Positions 32,049 through 42,657 of a stretch of DNA of 64,000 nucleotides are shown here, in pieces; within the stretch, counting starts at the first letter, position 1; every line of letters begins with the position of its first letter. The notes under the pieces are model-generated. The model was not told the origin of the DNA and made no database searches. It worked only from the letters and a program-made list of their open reading frames with translations. Origin of the DNA: Desulfomarina profundi (lineage in GTDB: Bacteria > Desulfobacterota > Desulfobulbia > Desulfobulbales > Desulfocapsaceae); the NCBI RefSeq assembly GCF_019703855.1, contig NZ_AP024086.1, positions 1-64,000 on the forward strand. The letters are read 5' to 3'. The translations under genes and the position numbers were made by a program.

Positions 32049-33872
32049 ATGAAAATTATGAACAACAGCTCCAGAGATGATATACCGGCCAGGATAAAGG
32101 AAGAGGCGGATATCGTACAAATAATTGGTGAAGTGGTTGATTTAAAGAAAAGCGGTGTTCGTTATCTGGGACTGTGTCCCTTTCACGGAGAAAAAACTCC
32201 ATCCTTTTCAGTTCATGGCGGGGAGCAGTTTTTCCACTGTTTCGGCTGCGGGGAATCCGGGGATGTGTTCAGTTTTATTATGAAATATCATAATCTTACC
32301 TTTCCTGAGGCCATGAAAGAACTGGCTCGAAGATATAATATTGAACTGCCTGAGAGGCCCCAGTCAAAAGAAGCGGTATTACGGCAGAAAAAACGTGAAC
32401 AGTTATTCGGGATCAATAAAAAATGTGCAGAACTCTATGCTCGTTACCTACTGGAGGATAAAGGAGCGGAGAGTGCACGTGAGTACCTGCGGAAAAGGGG
32501 TGTCAGTGGTGTAATTGCCGAAAAATATCATCTCGGTTATGCCCCTTCAGTTGAAAGGGAGGGCTGGAATTTTCTCGGTTCAAAGCTAAGCGCGGAAGAA
32601 CAGCTTGCTGCTGTGGATGCTGGACTGCTTGTCCGCAGGGACAAAGGCGGGATGTACGATCGTTTCAGGGACAGGATCCTGTTTCCCATTTTTGATATCA
32701 GTGGCCAGGTCTGCGGTTTTGGCGGTCGTATAGTGGGCGAAGGTCAGCCAAAATATATGAATTCTCCTGAAAGCCCGGTCTTCGACAAGAGCAGGTTGCT
32801 TCTGGGTTTGTATCAGCAGAAGGAGAGTATTCGCAAAGAGAAAAAAGTAATCCTCGTAGAGGGGAATTTTGATCTTATTTCCCTGGTAGTTGCAGGAGTT
32901 CGGAATGTTGTCGCTCCCCTGGGTACTGCATTGACACGGGAGCAGTTGAGAATGCTGAAACGTTTTACCACGGAAATAACCCTGCTTTTCGATGGTGACA
33001 GTGCCGGGGAGAAAGCCGCAGTCCGAGCGGTACCTTTTTTTCTGGCAGAGCAGTTAAGCGGGCAGGTTGCCCTGTTGCCCCGGGAACATGATCCCGACAG
33101 TTTTGTCAGGGAAAAGGGAGCGGAAAAACTGATGCAGTTGCTTGATACAGCGCAATCCCTTCCGGAATTTGTTCTTGCAAGTCTGATCAAACGTCATGGT
33201 CTCTCACTTGACGGAAAAAGCAGAATCATAGATTCTCTGGTGCCTCTGGTACAGGCAGCGACATCTCCCCTGCAGCGGTCGATGTTTATCTCCCATTTTG
33301 CCGATAAGCTAGGAATTTCCGTTGAGTCATTCCAGGCTGTAATACAGTCCGGACAGCGAAGGGAGACTCTTCTGCGGGAAAAAAAAGTGGAGATGGCGGG
33401 AAAATCAGGGGAAAGAACGGCACCTCTCTCCATGGCCCAGAAACGTCTGGTGGAGTACATGGTTCTGAACCCTGTTCACTTCAAAGTTCTGGAGGAGCAT
33501 GGTGTCAGGGATGCGCTGGTGGGAGGGCTGGGAGAGATTCTGTTTCTTCAGTTGAAGGCGATGGTGGAGGAAAAGGGAGAATTTGAACCTGAAGAACTCC
33601 TCTCAAAACTGCCGGGCGGGCAGGAGAGAAAGCTGGTCACGGAATTACTGATGCAGGCCTCTCTCCGGGATGTGCCTGAAAGTAATGGCGATGATATGGA
33701 AAGTGGGAGTGAACTTGGGGATATGTTGTACTATTTGAAAACGATATCCCTGCGTAGACAGTCGGAAAACGTGAAAGTTCAGATGAGGGAAGCTGAACAT
33801 GCCGGAGATATGGAAAAATTGCAGGAACTTGTGCTTAAAATGGTTGAAATCGAGAAAAAATTGCATGAATAA
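32049..33872 (+). CDS. dnaG: DNA primase
   Basis: 607 residues, full length. Seen: CHC2 zinc finger (LGLCPFHGEKTPSFSV, FHCFGCGESGDVFSF), catalytic core with RFRDRILFPIFD, Toprim motifs VEGNFDLISLVVAG and LLFDGDSAGEKAA, and a helical C-terminal helicase-binding region. The start could be ATG 32049 or ATG 32058 (MNNSSRDDIPARI), neither with a strong ribosome site. dnaG-rpoD is the usual pair; a 439-base gap separates them here. Confidence 0.95.
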   Translation: MKIMNNSSRDDIPARIKEEADIVQIIGEVVDLKKSGVRYLGLCPFHGEKTPSFSVHGGEQFFHCFGCGESGDVFSFIMKYHNLTFPEAMKELARRYNIELPERPQSKEAVLRQKKREQLFGINKKCAELYARYLLEDKGAESAREYLRKRGVSGVIAEKYHLGYAPSVEREGWNFLGSKLSAEEQLAAVDAGLLVRRDKGGMYDRFRDRILFPIFDISGQVCGFGGRIVGEGQPKYMNSPESPVFDKSRLLLGLYQQKESIRKEKKVILVEGNFDLISLVVAGVRNVVAPLGTALTREQLRMLKRFTTEITLLFDGDSAGEKAAVRAVPFFLAEQLSGQVALLPREHDPDSFVREKGAEKLMQLLDTAQSLPEFVLASLIKRHGLSLDGKSRIIDSLVPLVQAATSPLQRSMFISHFADKLGISVESFQAVIQSGQRRETLLREKKVEMAGKSGERTAPLSMAQKRLVEYMVLNPVHFKVLEEHGVRDALVGGLGEILFLQLKAMVEEKGEFEPEELLSKLPGGQERKLVTELLMQASLRDVPESNGDDMESGSELGDMLYYLKTISLRRQSENVKVQMREAEHAGDMEKLQELVLKMVEIEKKLHE

Positions 33873-34163
33873 GCAGGTTTTGAGCTGAGCCGGTATGGTT
33901 TAGTCAGATGGCTGAAGTGTTTCGGCCATGGAGGTTTCGAACTGTGGTAAATTTATGGTAAAAGAGAGCAGGAAATTGGAGTTTTTCCCATGAAACGATG
34001 AATTTTCTTGACATTTCCGGTTGTTTGGTTTGATTGTGTAGGATGTATTTGAATTGAGGGTGGTTTTTGTTAAAAGTGGTCCGAAATTGTCCTGCTTCAG
34101 GTTGAGTTGTACTCCTGAAGGGTAAATGATCACGTGTACCTCGGCTTTTCAGGATCTCTCCTG

Positions 34164-34192
34164 TTGACATACGCAGGTTACAACCATAAGAG
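34164..34192 (+). promoter_or_regulatory. Possible sigma-70 promoter for rpoD
   Basis: TTGACA at 34164-34169, 17-base spacer, TAAGAG at 34187-34192. The -35 is perfect, the -10 weak (3 of 6). It lies in the 439-base dnaG-rpoD gap, which otherwise holds no convincing gene; the short minus-strand frames there look like chance. Confidence 0.35.
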
Positions 34193-34311
34193 AGCCTGTG
34201 ACAATTTACACATTTTTAATTTACGAAAACAGGCAGAAAGAAACTCATGATCAGTTATCCTGAAGGAGATATTCCAGGGCGGTTTGACTGTTTGAGCAAA
34301 GGGAGAGTTAT

Positions 34312-35970
34312 ATGAGTTTGACTGGAAGTGATGATGATTTAGTTGGTGATGTGGGTGAACGGGTTCGCGAATATGGCCCCGAAGAAGAAACATCCCTTTT
34401 TGGACTGGCTAACGATGATCACGTGGATGAAGAGGTAACTCCCGTAGATTTCTCGGATGCTCGATATGACAGACGTGGTCGGGGGCCGGGAGATCGTCGT
34501 CGCGGGATTTTCACCGATCGTCGCAAAGGAGACAGGCGCAGAATTTCCCGGGGATCAGCAAAACAGTCTTCCAAATCCAAATCATCCGTTGATCCGATGA
34601 ATATATATCTTCGGGAGATGGGGAGCCTTACTCTGCTCAATCATGAAGAAGAACTGAAACTCGCCAAAATGATGGAAGACGGTAAAAAGAGAGTGCAAAA
34701 TGCCGTTCTCAAGACACCGTTGGCCATTCCGGCCCTCCAGGAAGTTGTGAAAGTGTTGCCCAAGAGTCCGGGGAAGATCTGCCAGGTTCTGGCCGGTATA
34801 CAGGACAACCAGTCCGGAGTTGTGGAGCGGGAGAGCAGAGAACTTCTGGCCGCAGTGGAGAGGGCAGTTGAAATCGACAGGGAGCGAAATGAACTCCTGA
34901 AACAGTATCTGGCCCTTGATGAGACGACAAAAGAGGCGAAAGATCTGTTTGCAGAGGCGCAGGCCAAAGGAGAAGAAATCGCCGGACTGTTTGAAGACAA
35001 AATTCTCTGTTCCGATTGTGTAAATGCGGTTGCCAAGGGCCTTGAAGAGTTGTCAAAACGGTTCAGGAAGGTTTTTGTAACTGTCATTGGAGAATACAGC
35101 CTGGGGGAAAATGAATCCGGTGAAGAAATTTCTCCAGAGGCTATAGAGCGGCAGGTCAACCGGCAGATGCTTGAAGAATCCGGTGTTGACCAGAAGGACC
35201 TTCAGCAGATTCTCCATGAAGTCGATTCAGGCTGGGAAATGTATAAACATGCCCGGGAAGGGCTTGTTCGAGCCAATCTTCGTCTGGTTATTTCCGTATC
35301 GAAAAAATTTGTCAACCGTGGGCTGCAGTTTTCTGATCTCATCCAGGAAGGTAATATCGGCCTGATGAAGGCTGTGGAAAAATTTGATTATCATCGTGGA
35401 TACAAGTTCAGTACCTATGCCACCTGGTGGATAAGACAGGCCATTACAAGGGGTATCGCCGATCAGGGCAGGACTATAAGGCTGCCTGTTCATATGATAG
35501 AGACGATTAATCGACTGCTCAGGGTTTCCAAGGATTTTCTTCTTGAAGAACATAGGGAACCGACGCCGGAAGAGATGGCGGAGCAACTCGGTACGGATGT
35601 GGCCAAGGTGAAGTCGGCCCTGAAAATTGCCAAAGATGCCATTTCTCTCGATACGCCTGTCGGAGATGACGGGGAAAGTCATCTTGGAGATTTCATTGAA
35701 GACAAGGAAAAACTTGGGCCTGATGAAGCGAGCATGGTTACAAGCCTGAGGGAATGTCTGAATCAGGTTATGTCCTCCCTGACGCCCCGGGAAGCAAAAG
35801 TGCTGCGTATGCGTTACGGTATCGATGTTGACTGTGATCATACTTTGGAAGAGGTCGGAAAATGCTTTGCCGTGACAAGGGAGAGAATCCGACAGATTGA
35901 GGCCCAGGCAATTGTCAAGCTCAAACATCCGTCCAGGGTGGAAGAGCTGAGGGTTTTTATGGTCGATTGA
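34312..35970 (+). CDS. rpoD: RNA polymerase sigma factor RpoD (sigma-70)
   Basis: 552 residues. Primary sigma factor. Seen: region 1.2 ([21 protein letters not shown] cut at [15 protein letters not shown]), region 2 ([39 protein letters not shown]), region 3, and region 4.2 ([19 protein letters not shown]). The N-terminus lacks an ordinary region 1.1 and instead has an acidic stretch and an arginine-rich patch ([24 protein letters not shown]). A long non-conserved region sits between 1.2 and 2.1. Start ATG 34312 follows GGGAGAG. Confidence 0.96.
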   Translation: MSLTGSDDDLVGDVGERVREYGPEEETSLFGLANDDHVDEEVTPVDFSDARYDRRGRGPGDRRRGIFTDRRKGDRRRISRGSAKQSSKSKSSVDPMNIYLREMGSLTLLNHEEELKLAKMMEDGKKRVQNAVLKTPLAIPALQEVVKVLPKSPGKICQVLAGIQDNQSGVVERESRELLAAVERAVEIDRERNELLKQYLALDETTKEAKDLFAEAQAKGEEIAGLFEDKILCSDCVNAVAKGLEELSKRFRKVFVTVIGEYSLGENESGEEISPEAIERQVNRQMLEESGVDQKDLQQILHEVDSGWEMYKHAREGLVRANLRLVISVSKKFVNRGLQFSDLIQEGNIGLMKAVEKFDYHRGYKFSTYATWWIRQAITRGIADQGRTIRLPVHMIETINRLLRVSKDFLLEEHREPTPEEMAEQLGTDVAKVKSALKIAKDAISLDTPVGDDGESHLGDFIEDKEKLGPDEASMVTSLRECLNQVMSSLTPREAKVLRMRYGIDVDCDHTLEEVGKCFAVTRERIRQIEAQAIVKLKHPSRVEELRVFMVD

Positions 35971-36006
35971 TTTTTTCATCGGCCTGTTGAACAGCAGATA
36001 TTAAAA

Positions 36007-37107
36007 ATGGCTCCTGTTTTGGATTGGATCAGTCTCAGTCTTGTGCCGGGTCTCGGGGTGACTGGTTTATGGAAATTGATTGATCATTTCACAGAACCCG
36101 GCAATGTTTTGCAGGCGTCATCAAAAGAGTTGCGCCAGGTTCCCGGGATCAGATCCAGCCAGATTGAAAACCTGGTTCGCCGTGACGAGAACCTGCAGCG
36201 GGGACGGGACGAACTCTACCGGATGAAACAGGCCGGAGTGCAGGCTTTGACTTGGGATGATGCCTTGTATCCGGAACTTCTCCGCGAAATACCAGATGCA
36301 CCTTCGGTGTTGTATCTCTCAGGAAAAAAAGAACTTCTTCGAAAAAAATGCATTGCAATCGTCGGTTCCAGAGCGGCAACCGGCTATGGCAGGAAGGTGG
36401 CTCATTCCCTGGCAAAGGCACTGGTCAGTCATTCAATGACAGTGGTCTCCGGATTGGCTCTCGGTATTGATGCTCGTGCCCATTGGGGGGCCTTGGATGG
36501 GAGCGGTGATACAATTGGCGTTCTTGGGTGTGGCCTGGATGTTGTTTATCCCAGGCAGAATGAAAAGCTCTCCGGGAAAATCCTTGAGAAGGGAGTGTTG
36601 GTCAGTGAATATCCGCTGGGAACCCGTCCGGAAGGGTTCAGGTTTCCCGCCAGAAACAGAATAATTGCCGGGTTGAGCCGGGGGATTGTCGTGGTGGAAG
36701 CCGCCAGGAAATCTGGCTCCCTGATCACCGCACAGCTGGCGTTGGACTATGGCAGAGAAGTTTTTGCTGTTCCGGGTCAGATTGATTCACACAAAAGTTC
36801 AGGCAGCCATTGGCTGCTGCAGCAAGGCGCCAAGCTGGTTCAGGGGGTGGAGGACATTCTGGAAGAATTTCCCGGTGAGGATACAGCCCATCTTTCTGAG
36901 ACTCTGGAAAACGGTAAGGAGATAGATGGACTGGAACCCGATTCTCTTTTGCTTCTCAATGTGCTTGAGCCATACCCCCAGACCCGGGATCAGGTGATAG
37001 ACAGTGTGGAGCTGCCTGCAGCCAGGGTCAATGAGCTTCTGCTCCTCCTTGAACTGGAGGGTCTTGTTGAAGTTCTGCCAGGTGACAATATAAGGAGTCT
37101 GTTGTAG
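36007..37107 (+). CDS. dprA: DNA-processing protein DprA (Smf)
   Basis: 366 residues. Loads RecA on incoming single-stranded DNA during transformation. Seen: N-terminal SAM-like helices (LVPGLGVTGLWKLIDHF), Rossmann core CIAIVGSRAATGYGRKVA, VVSGLALGIDARAHWGAL, SEYPLGTRPEGFRFPARNRI, VVEAARKSGSLITAQLALD, and the winged-helix tail. The downstream topA is absent; instead rpe and pgi follow. Start ATG 36007 lies 37 bases after rpoD. Confidence 0.94.
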   Translation: MAPVLDWISLSLVPGLGVTGLWKLIDHFTEPGNVLQASSKELRQVPGIRSSQIENLVRRDENLQRGRDELYRMKQAGVQALTWDDALYPELLREIPDAPSVLYLSGKKELLRKKCIAIVGSRAATGYGRKVAHSLAKALVSHSMTVVSGLALGIDARAHWGALDGSGDTIGVLGCGLDVVYPRQNEKLSGKILEKGVLVSEYPLGTRPEGFRFPARNRIIAGLSRGIVVVEAARKSGSLITAQLALDYGREVFAVPGQIDSHKSSGSHWLLQQGAKLVQGVEDILEEFPGEDTAHLSETLENGKEIDGLEPDSLLLLNVLEPYPQTRDQVIDSVELPAARVNELLLLLELEGLVEVLPGDNIRSLL

Positions 37108-37166
37108 GTTTGGGGGTTGTATAGACAGGACAGATACTGGTAAAAAAAAAGAAACGCAGGGAAGAT

Positions 37167-37856
37167 ATGAATAAAACCATACAAATAGCACCATCAATAT
37201 TGTCTGCAGATTTCAGCCGTCTGGGTGAAGAGATCAGAGCTGTGGAAAGTGGCGGAGCAGATGTTATCCATATTGATGTAATGGATGGGCGTTTTGTACC
37301 GAATATTACTATTGGCCCTCTGGTTGTGGAGGCGGCAAGAAGAGTTACGGACAAGGTGCTTGATGTACATCTGATGATTATTGAACCGGACAGGTATCTT
37401 GAGCAGTTTGCTTCTGCCGGGGCAGATTGGATTACGGTACATGTGGAAGTCTGTAACCATCTGCACAGGACCGTGGCGAGAATAAAAGAACTAGGAAAAA
37501 GGGCCGGCGTTGTCCTTAATCCTTCAACTCCCTTGACAACCCTTGATTATATCCTGGAAGATATTGATCTGGTCATGTTCATGTCAGTAAACCCGGGGTT
37601 TGGCGGACAGTCATTTATCCCTTCTACCCTCAGGAAAATAACAGCTCTCCGTCGCCGGATTGATGAGCTGGGTTTGTCCGTCGGTATTGAGGTGGACGGT
37701 GGGATCAGTGAAAAAACAATAGGTTCGGTGGCTGAGGCAGGTGCCAATATTTTTGTTGCTGGATCCGCTGTTTATGGAAGCAAGGATTATGGTAAAACCA
37801 TCAGTCAGCTGAAAAAGAAGGCCGGAAATGGGATAGTCAAATACCGGTCTGAATAG
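37167..37856 (+). CDS. rpe: Ribulose-phosphate 3-epimerase
   Basis: 229 residues; interconverts ribulose-5-phosphate and xylulose-5-phosphate. Seen: IAPSILSADFSRLGEEI, HIDVMDGRFVPNITIGP (metal ligands), VHLMIIEPDRYLEQF, SVNPGFGGQSFIPST and VDGGISEKTIGSVAEAG. All metal and catalytic aspartates are intact. It is followed 15 bases later by pgi, so the two pentose/hexose phosphate genes form a unit. Confidence 0.96.
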   Translation: MNKTIQIAPSILSADFSRLGEEIRAVESGGADVIHIDVMDGRFVPNITIGPLVVEAARRVTDKVLDVHLMIIEPDRYLEQFASAGADWITVHVEVCNHLHRTVARIKELGKRAGVVLNPSTPLTTLDYILEDIDLVMFMSVNPGFGGQSFIPSTLRKITALRRRIDELGLSVGIEVDGGISEKTIGSVAEAGANIFVAGSAVYGSKDYGKTISQLKKKAGNGIVKYRSE

Positions 37857-37871
37857 AGCAGGGGAAAAGAT

Positions 37872-39476
37872 TTGCAGAAAACGATCGATTTGTCGTCCTG
37901 CAGTGTTTTTGAAAAACTGCAGGAACTGGCCGTCAAACCCTACGACCTGACAGAAGAAAAGAGTCTTGAAAGGAATGGTAGATTAGAACGGTATGCCTGT
38001 CGTTCCAAATTGTTGCAGTTGTTTTTTGCTGCTCAGCGGGTCAGTGATGAAGTTCTTGATTGCCTGCAGCAGGTCGCTGATGAACTGAAGCTTGTTGAAC
38101 AGTTCAGAAAGATGCGCCGGGGGGCTGTTCTCAACAGGATTGAGGGGTATGAATCTGAAAATCGACAGGTTCTTCATACAGGGTGCAGGGATATGTTTGC
38201 CGAGAGCCCCGTTGAACCTGAAATCACCCGATTGGCACGACTGGAACTGGAAAAGCTGAAGATTTTTCTGCAAGAGCTTGAAGGTGGCCAGCTCTGCAAT
38301 AGTGAAGGAAAGCCTTTTGATACCTTGGTACAGGTTGGCATAGGCGGCTCCGACCTCGGTCCAAGGTCTGTTGTTGAAGCCTTGAAACAATACTGCCGGC
38401 CGGGAAGAACCGTCCGGTTTATTTCCAATGTGGATCCTGATGACTGTGCCCGGGTGCTTGCGGAAATCTCTCTTGACACTACTCTTGTCAATATTGTTTC
38501 CAAAAGTGGCACCACCCTTGAAACCCTTGCTAATGATCAGCTTGTTCGTTCGGTGATGGAAAAAGCCGGCGTTGATCCTGCACGACACTGTATTGCCGTG
38601 ACGGGTAAGGGAAGCCCGATGGACAACCCGAAACGATATCTGCGTTCCTTTTATATGTTTGATTCCATTGGCGGCCGGTTCAGTACGACTTCAATGGTAG
38701 GTCTGGTTGCCCTTGGATTTGCCCTTGGAATTGCCAGGGTTATGGAGTTTTTACAAGGGGCCGCAGCTGTTGATTACGGAGCGGAAGAGGAAGATATTTT
38801 TAAAAATATTCCCTTGATGATGGCCCTTCTTGGCGTCTGGAACAGGAATTTTCTCGGCTATAATTCCCTTGCTGTTCTTCCGTACAGTCAGGCACTGCAT
38901 CGTTTTTCGGCACATCTTCAGCAGTGTGATATGGAAAGTAACGGGAAATCAGTTTCCAGGTATGGAGAGCCGGTTACCTGCCGGACCGGGCCTCTTGTAT
39001 GGGGGGAGCCGGGTACCAATGGTCAACATGCTTTTTATCAGCTGCTTCACCAGGGGACTGAGGTGGTGCCCATTGAATTTTTAGGTTTTGCGAAATCACA
39101 ATCCGGTCTGGATCGAAGGATTGATGGAACTACTTCCCAGGAAAAACTCTTGGCCAATCTGTTTGCCCAGATGGTTGCCTTTGCAACAGGTTGTGATTCT
39201 GAAAATCCAAACAGGAAATTTGCCGGAAATCGCCCCTCTTCTCTTCTTTTTGCGGATCGATTGACTCCGGAAACCATGGGTGCGATTCTTGCGACCTATG
39301 AAGCGAAAATTGTTTTCCAGGGCTTTATCTGGAATATTAACTCGTTTGATCAGGAGGGAGTACAACTGGGAAAAATTCTTGCATCACGCTTTTTGAGGGC
39401 CATGAAAGGTGACGAGTTGGAACATGGAAGTATTGAAGTTAAATTACTTGACCTGGTAAATACAAGGGCGTTGTAA
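37872..39476 (+). CDS. pgi: Glucose-6-phosphate isomerase
   Basis: 534 residues with a TTG start at 37872 behind GCAGGGGAAAAG. Seen: VQVGIGGSDLGPRSVVEAL, FISNVDPDDCARVLAEI, NIVSKSGTTLETLANDQL, SIGGRFSTTSMVGLVAL, WGEPGTNGQHAFYQLLHQG (family catalytic segment) and GKILASRFLRAMKG near the C-terminus. Full length for the family. Upstream rpe is only 15 bases away. The gap after it leads into the dsr promoter. Confidence 0.95.
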   Translation: MQKTIDLSSCSVFEKLQELAVKPYDLTEEKSLERNGRLERYACRSKLLQLFFAAQRVSDEVLDCLQQVADELKLVEQFRKMRRGAVLNRIEGYESENRQVLHTGCRDMFAESPVEPEITRLARLELEKLKIFLQELEGGQLCNSEGKPFDTLVQVGIGGSDLGPRSVVEALKQYCRPGRTVRFISNVDPDDCARVLAEISLDTTLVNIVSKSGTTLETLANDQLVRSVMEKAGVDPARHCIAVTGKGSPMDNPKRYLRSFYMFDSIGGRFSTTSMVGLVALGFALGIARVMEFLQGAAAVDYGAEEEDIFKNIPLMMALLGVWNRNFLGYNSLAVLPYSQALHRFSAHLQQCDMESNGKSVSRYGEPVTCRTGPLVWGEPGTNGQHAFYQLLHQGTEVVPIEFLGFAKSQSGLDRRIDGTTSQEKLLANLFAQMVAFATGCDSENPNRKFAGNRPSSLLFADRLTPETMGAILATYEAKIVFQGFIWNINSFDQEGVQLGKILASRFLRAMKGDELEHGSIEVKLLDLVNTRAL

Positions 39477-39532
39477 GGAGAATCAGCACTGAATAGCGCT
39501 TCATTTTTGGAGGGTGCGAGGCGGAATTTTTG

Positions 39533-39561
39533 TTGACAAAATAGCACAGCAAAGATATTCT
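39533..39561 (+). promoter_or_regulatory. Sigma-70 promoter of the dsr operon
   Basis: TTGACA (39533-39538), 17-base spacer, TATTCT (39556-39561). Both boxes are strong. The likely start is near 39568, giving a leader of about 260 nt before dsrA. The 352-base gap (39477-39828) holds no gene. Confidence 0.75.
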
Positions 39562-39828
39562 CACACGCTGAATGTGAATTCATAATTGAGTATGTTCATA
39601 ATTGTTTTTCTGCTGTACGGGGGAAATAATTATAAATGGGTATTGAAACCCCGAGTTTTCCTTTTTATCGGGTATTTGTCACCTCTTTCGCGGGCTTGAG
39701 AAAGGCCAGGGAAGTTACAGGGTGAACAAAGAGGAAATAAATAAACCGGAACAGGGTTTTAATTTTTTTTCTGCAAAGTAAAAATGGGTTGAGTTGAAGT
39801 TTAAACTGTAATTTCAAAGGAGGAAATC

Positions 39829-41109
39829 ATGGCAAAACATGAGACGCCCTTGTTGGACCAATTGGAGACTGGCCCGTGGCCAAGCTTCGTGACCGACATA
39901 AAGCGCCAGGCGGAGACCAAGCCGGAGTGTTGGGATATCTTAGGTATCCTGGAACTGTCCTATGAGGACAGAATCACTCACTGGAAGCATGGTGGTATCG
40001 TAGGTGTTTTCGGATATGGTGGTGGTATCGTCGGACGTTACGCGGACGTTCCTGAGCAGTTCCCCGGTGTTGAACATTTTCATACCGTCCGTGTTGCCCA
40101 GCCGGCATCTAAATATTATTCAACCGCTAATCTGCGTCAGTTGATGGACCTGTGGGAGAAGCACGGATCCGGTATGACCAACTTTCACGGATCAACTGGT
40201 GATATCATCCTGCTCGGAACCAGAACTGAAAATCTTGAGCCCCTTTTCTGGGATTTGACTCATGATATGGGACAGGATCTTGGTGGTTCCGGTTCCAACC
40301 TGCGTACTCCGGCAAACTGTGTTGGTCAGTCCAGGTGTGAGTGGGCCTGTTATGATACTGAGGAATGCTGTCATCACCTGACCATGCATTACCAGGATGA
40401 GATTCATCGTCCTGCATTCCCGTACAAATTTAAATTCAAGTTCTCTGGTTGCCCGAATGACTGTGTTGCTGCAATAGCCCGTTCAGATGTGGCGGTTATC
40501 GGTACCTGGCGCGATGATATTCAGATCGACCAGGCTGCCGTGAAAGAGTATGTTGCCGGAAATTACCCGGCAAACGGCGGCGCTCACAGTGATAAAGACT
40601 GGGGTCCTTTTGATATTCAGAAAGAAGTCATAGATCTCTGTCCCACTGAATGTATGTGGATGGAAGGTGATGAACTGAAAATTGATAACAGTGAATGTAC
40701 CCGCTGCATGCATTGTATCAATGTAATGCCCCGTGCTCTTCGTCCGGGACTGGACAAAGGCGCAAGTATCTGTGTTGGTGCCAAGGCTCCTATCCTTGAC
40801 GGTGCACAGTTCTCAACCCTCATTATTCCTTTTATGAAAATATCCAAGGACAATGAGTTTGAAGAACTGATCGATTTTATCGAAACCATTTGGGACTGGT
40901 GGATGGAAGTTGGTAAAAACCGCGAACGTGTTGGTGAGACCATGCAGCGTGTCGGCCTACCGACCTTCCTTTCAGTTATGGGTGTAGAGCCGATCCCGCA
41001 GCATGTGAAAGAACCTCGTTCAAATCCATACGTATTCTGGAAAGAGGAAGAGGTTGAGGGTGGTTTTGAACGCGATATCATTGAGTTCCGTAAGCGTCAC
41101 GCAGCCTGA
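39829..41109 (+). CDS. dsrA: Dissimilatory sulfite reductase subunit alpha
   Basis: 426 residues. With DsrB forms the cytoplasmic sirohaem enzyme that reduces sulfite (or oxidises reduced sulfur in reverse). Seen: cluster and sirohaem cysteines CVGQSRCEWACYDTEECC and FSGCPNDCVAAIARSD, and a ferredoxin insert with CPTECMWMEGDELKI and CTRCMHCINVMP. Strong ribosome site AAAGGAGG 8 bases before ATG. Codon and promoter strength suggest high expression. The reductive direction is favoured by the presence of dsrD downstream, but direction is inference. Confidence 0.98.
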   Translation: MAKHETPLLDQLETGPWPSFVTDIKRQAETKPECWDILGILELSYEDRITHWKHGGIVGVFGYGGGIVGRYADVPEQFPGVEHFHTVRVAQPASKYYSTANLRQLMDLWEKHGSGMTNFHGSTGDIILLGTRTENLEPLFWDLTHDMGQDLGGSGSNLRTPANCVGQSRCEWACYDTEECCHHLTMHYQDEIHRPAFPYKFKFKFSGCPNDCVAAIARSDVAVIGTWRDDIQIDQAAVKEYVAGNYPANGGAHSDKDWGPFDIQKEVIDLCPTECMWMEGDELKIDNSECTRCMHCINVMPRALRPGLDKGASICVGAKAPILDGAQFSTLIIPFMKISKDNEFEELIDFIETIWDWWMEVGKNRERVGETMQRVGLPTFLSVMGVEPIPQHVKEPRSNPYVFWKEEEVEGGFERDIIEFRKRHAA

Positions 41110-41165
41110 TACTGTCAATTATTGAGTTGATAATCCAAATTATTTAATACATAAGGAGATTTACC

Positions 41166-42293
41166 ATGGGTTATAATCCAGACAAACCAATGGATGGCAG
41201 GATCTCAGATCTTGGTCCCCCGCACTATGAGCAGTTTTTCCCGCCGGTAATCAAGGCGAACAAGGGTAAATGGCTTTATCATGAAATTATCCAGCCTGGC
41301 GTCTTGATGCATAAATCGGAAACAGGAGACGAGGTATATTCCATTCGTGTCGGATCCCCCCGTCTGGTTTCCATCGAATATATTCGTGAAGTCTGTGATA
41401 TCGCGGACAAACATTGTGACGGTTTCTTGCGTTTCACCACCAGGAACAATATTGAGTTCATGGTTGATTCCAAGGATAAGGTTCAGCCGCTGCTCGACAC
41501 CCTTGCCAGCTACGGCAACAGTTATCCAGTTGGTGGAACCGGTGCTGGTGTAACTAATATTGTTCATACCCAGGGCTGGGTACATTGCCATACTCCTGCA
41601 ACTGATGCTTCAGGTGTGGTTAAGGCGGTAATGGATGAACTGTTTGACTATTTTACATCCCACAAGCTTCCTGCTCAGGTACGTATCGCTCTGGCATGTT
41701 GTCTGAATATGTGTGGAGCTGTTCACGCCTCTGATATCGCTATCCTCGGTGTTCATCGCAAGCCACCGATGATTGATAATGAGCGTATTACAGGTGTCTG
41801 TGAATTGCCACTCGCCATAGCTTCCTGTCCTCTTGGCGCTGTAAAGCCAGCCAAAGCAGAGGTTAACGGCAAGGAAATCAAGAGCGTTAAGGTTAACGTT
41901 GACCGATGTATGTTCTGTGGTAACTGTTACACCATGTGTCCGGCAATGCCTCTGGCGGATCCTGAAGGTGACGGTATTGCGATTCTTGTTGGTGGAAAGG
42001 TATCCAACTCAAGGACAGCGCCTAAATTCTCTAAACTGGTTATACCTTTTCTGCCGAACAACACCCCGAGATGGCCTGAAGTTGTGGAGGCGATCAAGAA
42101 GATCCTTGAAGCTTATGCGTCTGATGCCAAGAAGTATGAGCGTGTCGGTGAATGGGCCGAGAGAATCGGGTGGGAGAAATTCTTCGAGAAATGTGATATT
42201 CCATTTACTGAGAAGAGCATCGATGACTATCGTCTCGCATATGATACCTGGCGTACTACTACGCAGTTCAAGTACACCAGCCATATCAAATAG
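41166..42293 (+). CDS. dsrB: Dissimilatory sulfite reductase subunit beta
   Basis: 375 residues. Partner of DsrA. Seen: [20 protein letters not shown], sirohaem/cluster motif [19 protein letters not shown], and a ferredoxin domain with [12 protein letters not shown]. Start ATG 41166 has TAAGGAG upstream. It lies 56 bases after dsrA and 93 before dsrD on the same transcript. Confidence 0.98.
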   Translation: MGYNPDKPMDGRISDLGPPHYEQFFPPVIKANKGKWLYHEIIQPGVLMHKSETGDEVYSIRVGSPRLVSIEYIREVCDIADKHCDGFLRFTTRNNIEFMVDSKDKVQPLLDTLASYGNSYPVGGTGAGVTNIVHTQGWVHCHTPATDASGVVKAVMDELFDYFTSHKLPAQVRIALACCLNMCGAVHASDIAILGVHRKPPMIDNERITGVCELPLAIASCPLGAVKPAKAEVNGKEIKSVKVNVDRCMFCGNCYTMCPAMPLADPEGDGIAILVGGKVSNSRTAPKFSKLVIPFLPNNTPRWPEVVEAIKKILEAYASDAKKYERVGEWAERIGWEKFFEKCDIPFTEKSIDDYRLAYDTWRTTTQFKYTSHIK

Positions 42294-42386
42294 TAAGTCA
42301 AGAATGATGTTTGATAACCGGAGGTTGCAAGGGCAGTCTCCGGTTGTTCGATGCTTTCTTCAAAACCTATTAAAGGGAGTTTTATC

Positions 42387-42617
42387 ATGGCCTTGAGTAA
42401 AGAAGAATTGAAGAATGCCATTGAGGAGAAAGCTACGAAATCTCCGAAACCGCAACTGTACATCAAGGATTTCTACAAATGTGATCCTGATTCGAAGCCA
42501 CGTGTTATCAAAAATGTGGCAAACGAGATGGTCAGGGAAGGGCGACTGATGTTCTGGTCTTCCGGATCAACTACGATGTATGGTATTCCAAGTCGTATTC
42601 AGGATGAGGAGGAATAG
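42387..42617 (+). CDS. dsrD: DsrD winged-helix protein
   Basis: 76 residues from ATG 42387 with AAAGGGAG upstream. Seen: KPQLYIKDFYKCDPDSKPRV, then GRLMFWSSGSTTMYGIP, the DsrD winged-helix core. DsrD is found in sulfate- and sulfite-reducing organisms and has been reported to enhance sulfite reduction by DsrAB. Last gene of the operon, followed by a clear terminator. Confidence 0.96.
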   Translation: MALSKEELKNAIEEKATKSPKPQLYIKDFYKCDPDSKPRVIKNVANEMVREGRLMFWSSGSTTMYGIPSRIQDEEE

Positions 42618-42657
42618 CGGAAAGTAACAGCTTTTGGTTATTTCCACTTTATAAAAA

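Noticed and set aside
33900-34170. Two overlapping minus-strand small frames in the dnaG-rpoD gap
   Set aside because: No ribosome site, no family-like sequence, and they overlap each other in different frames.
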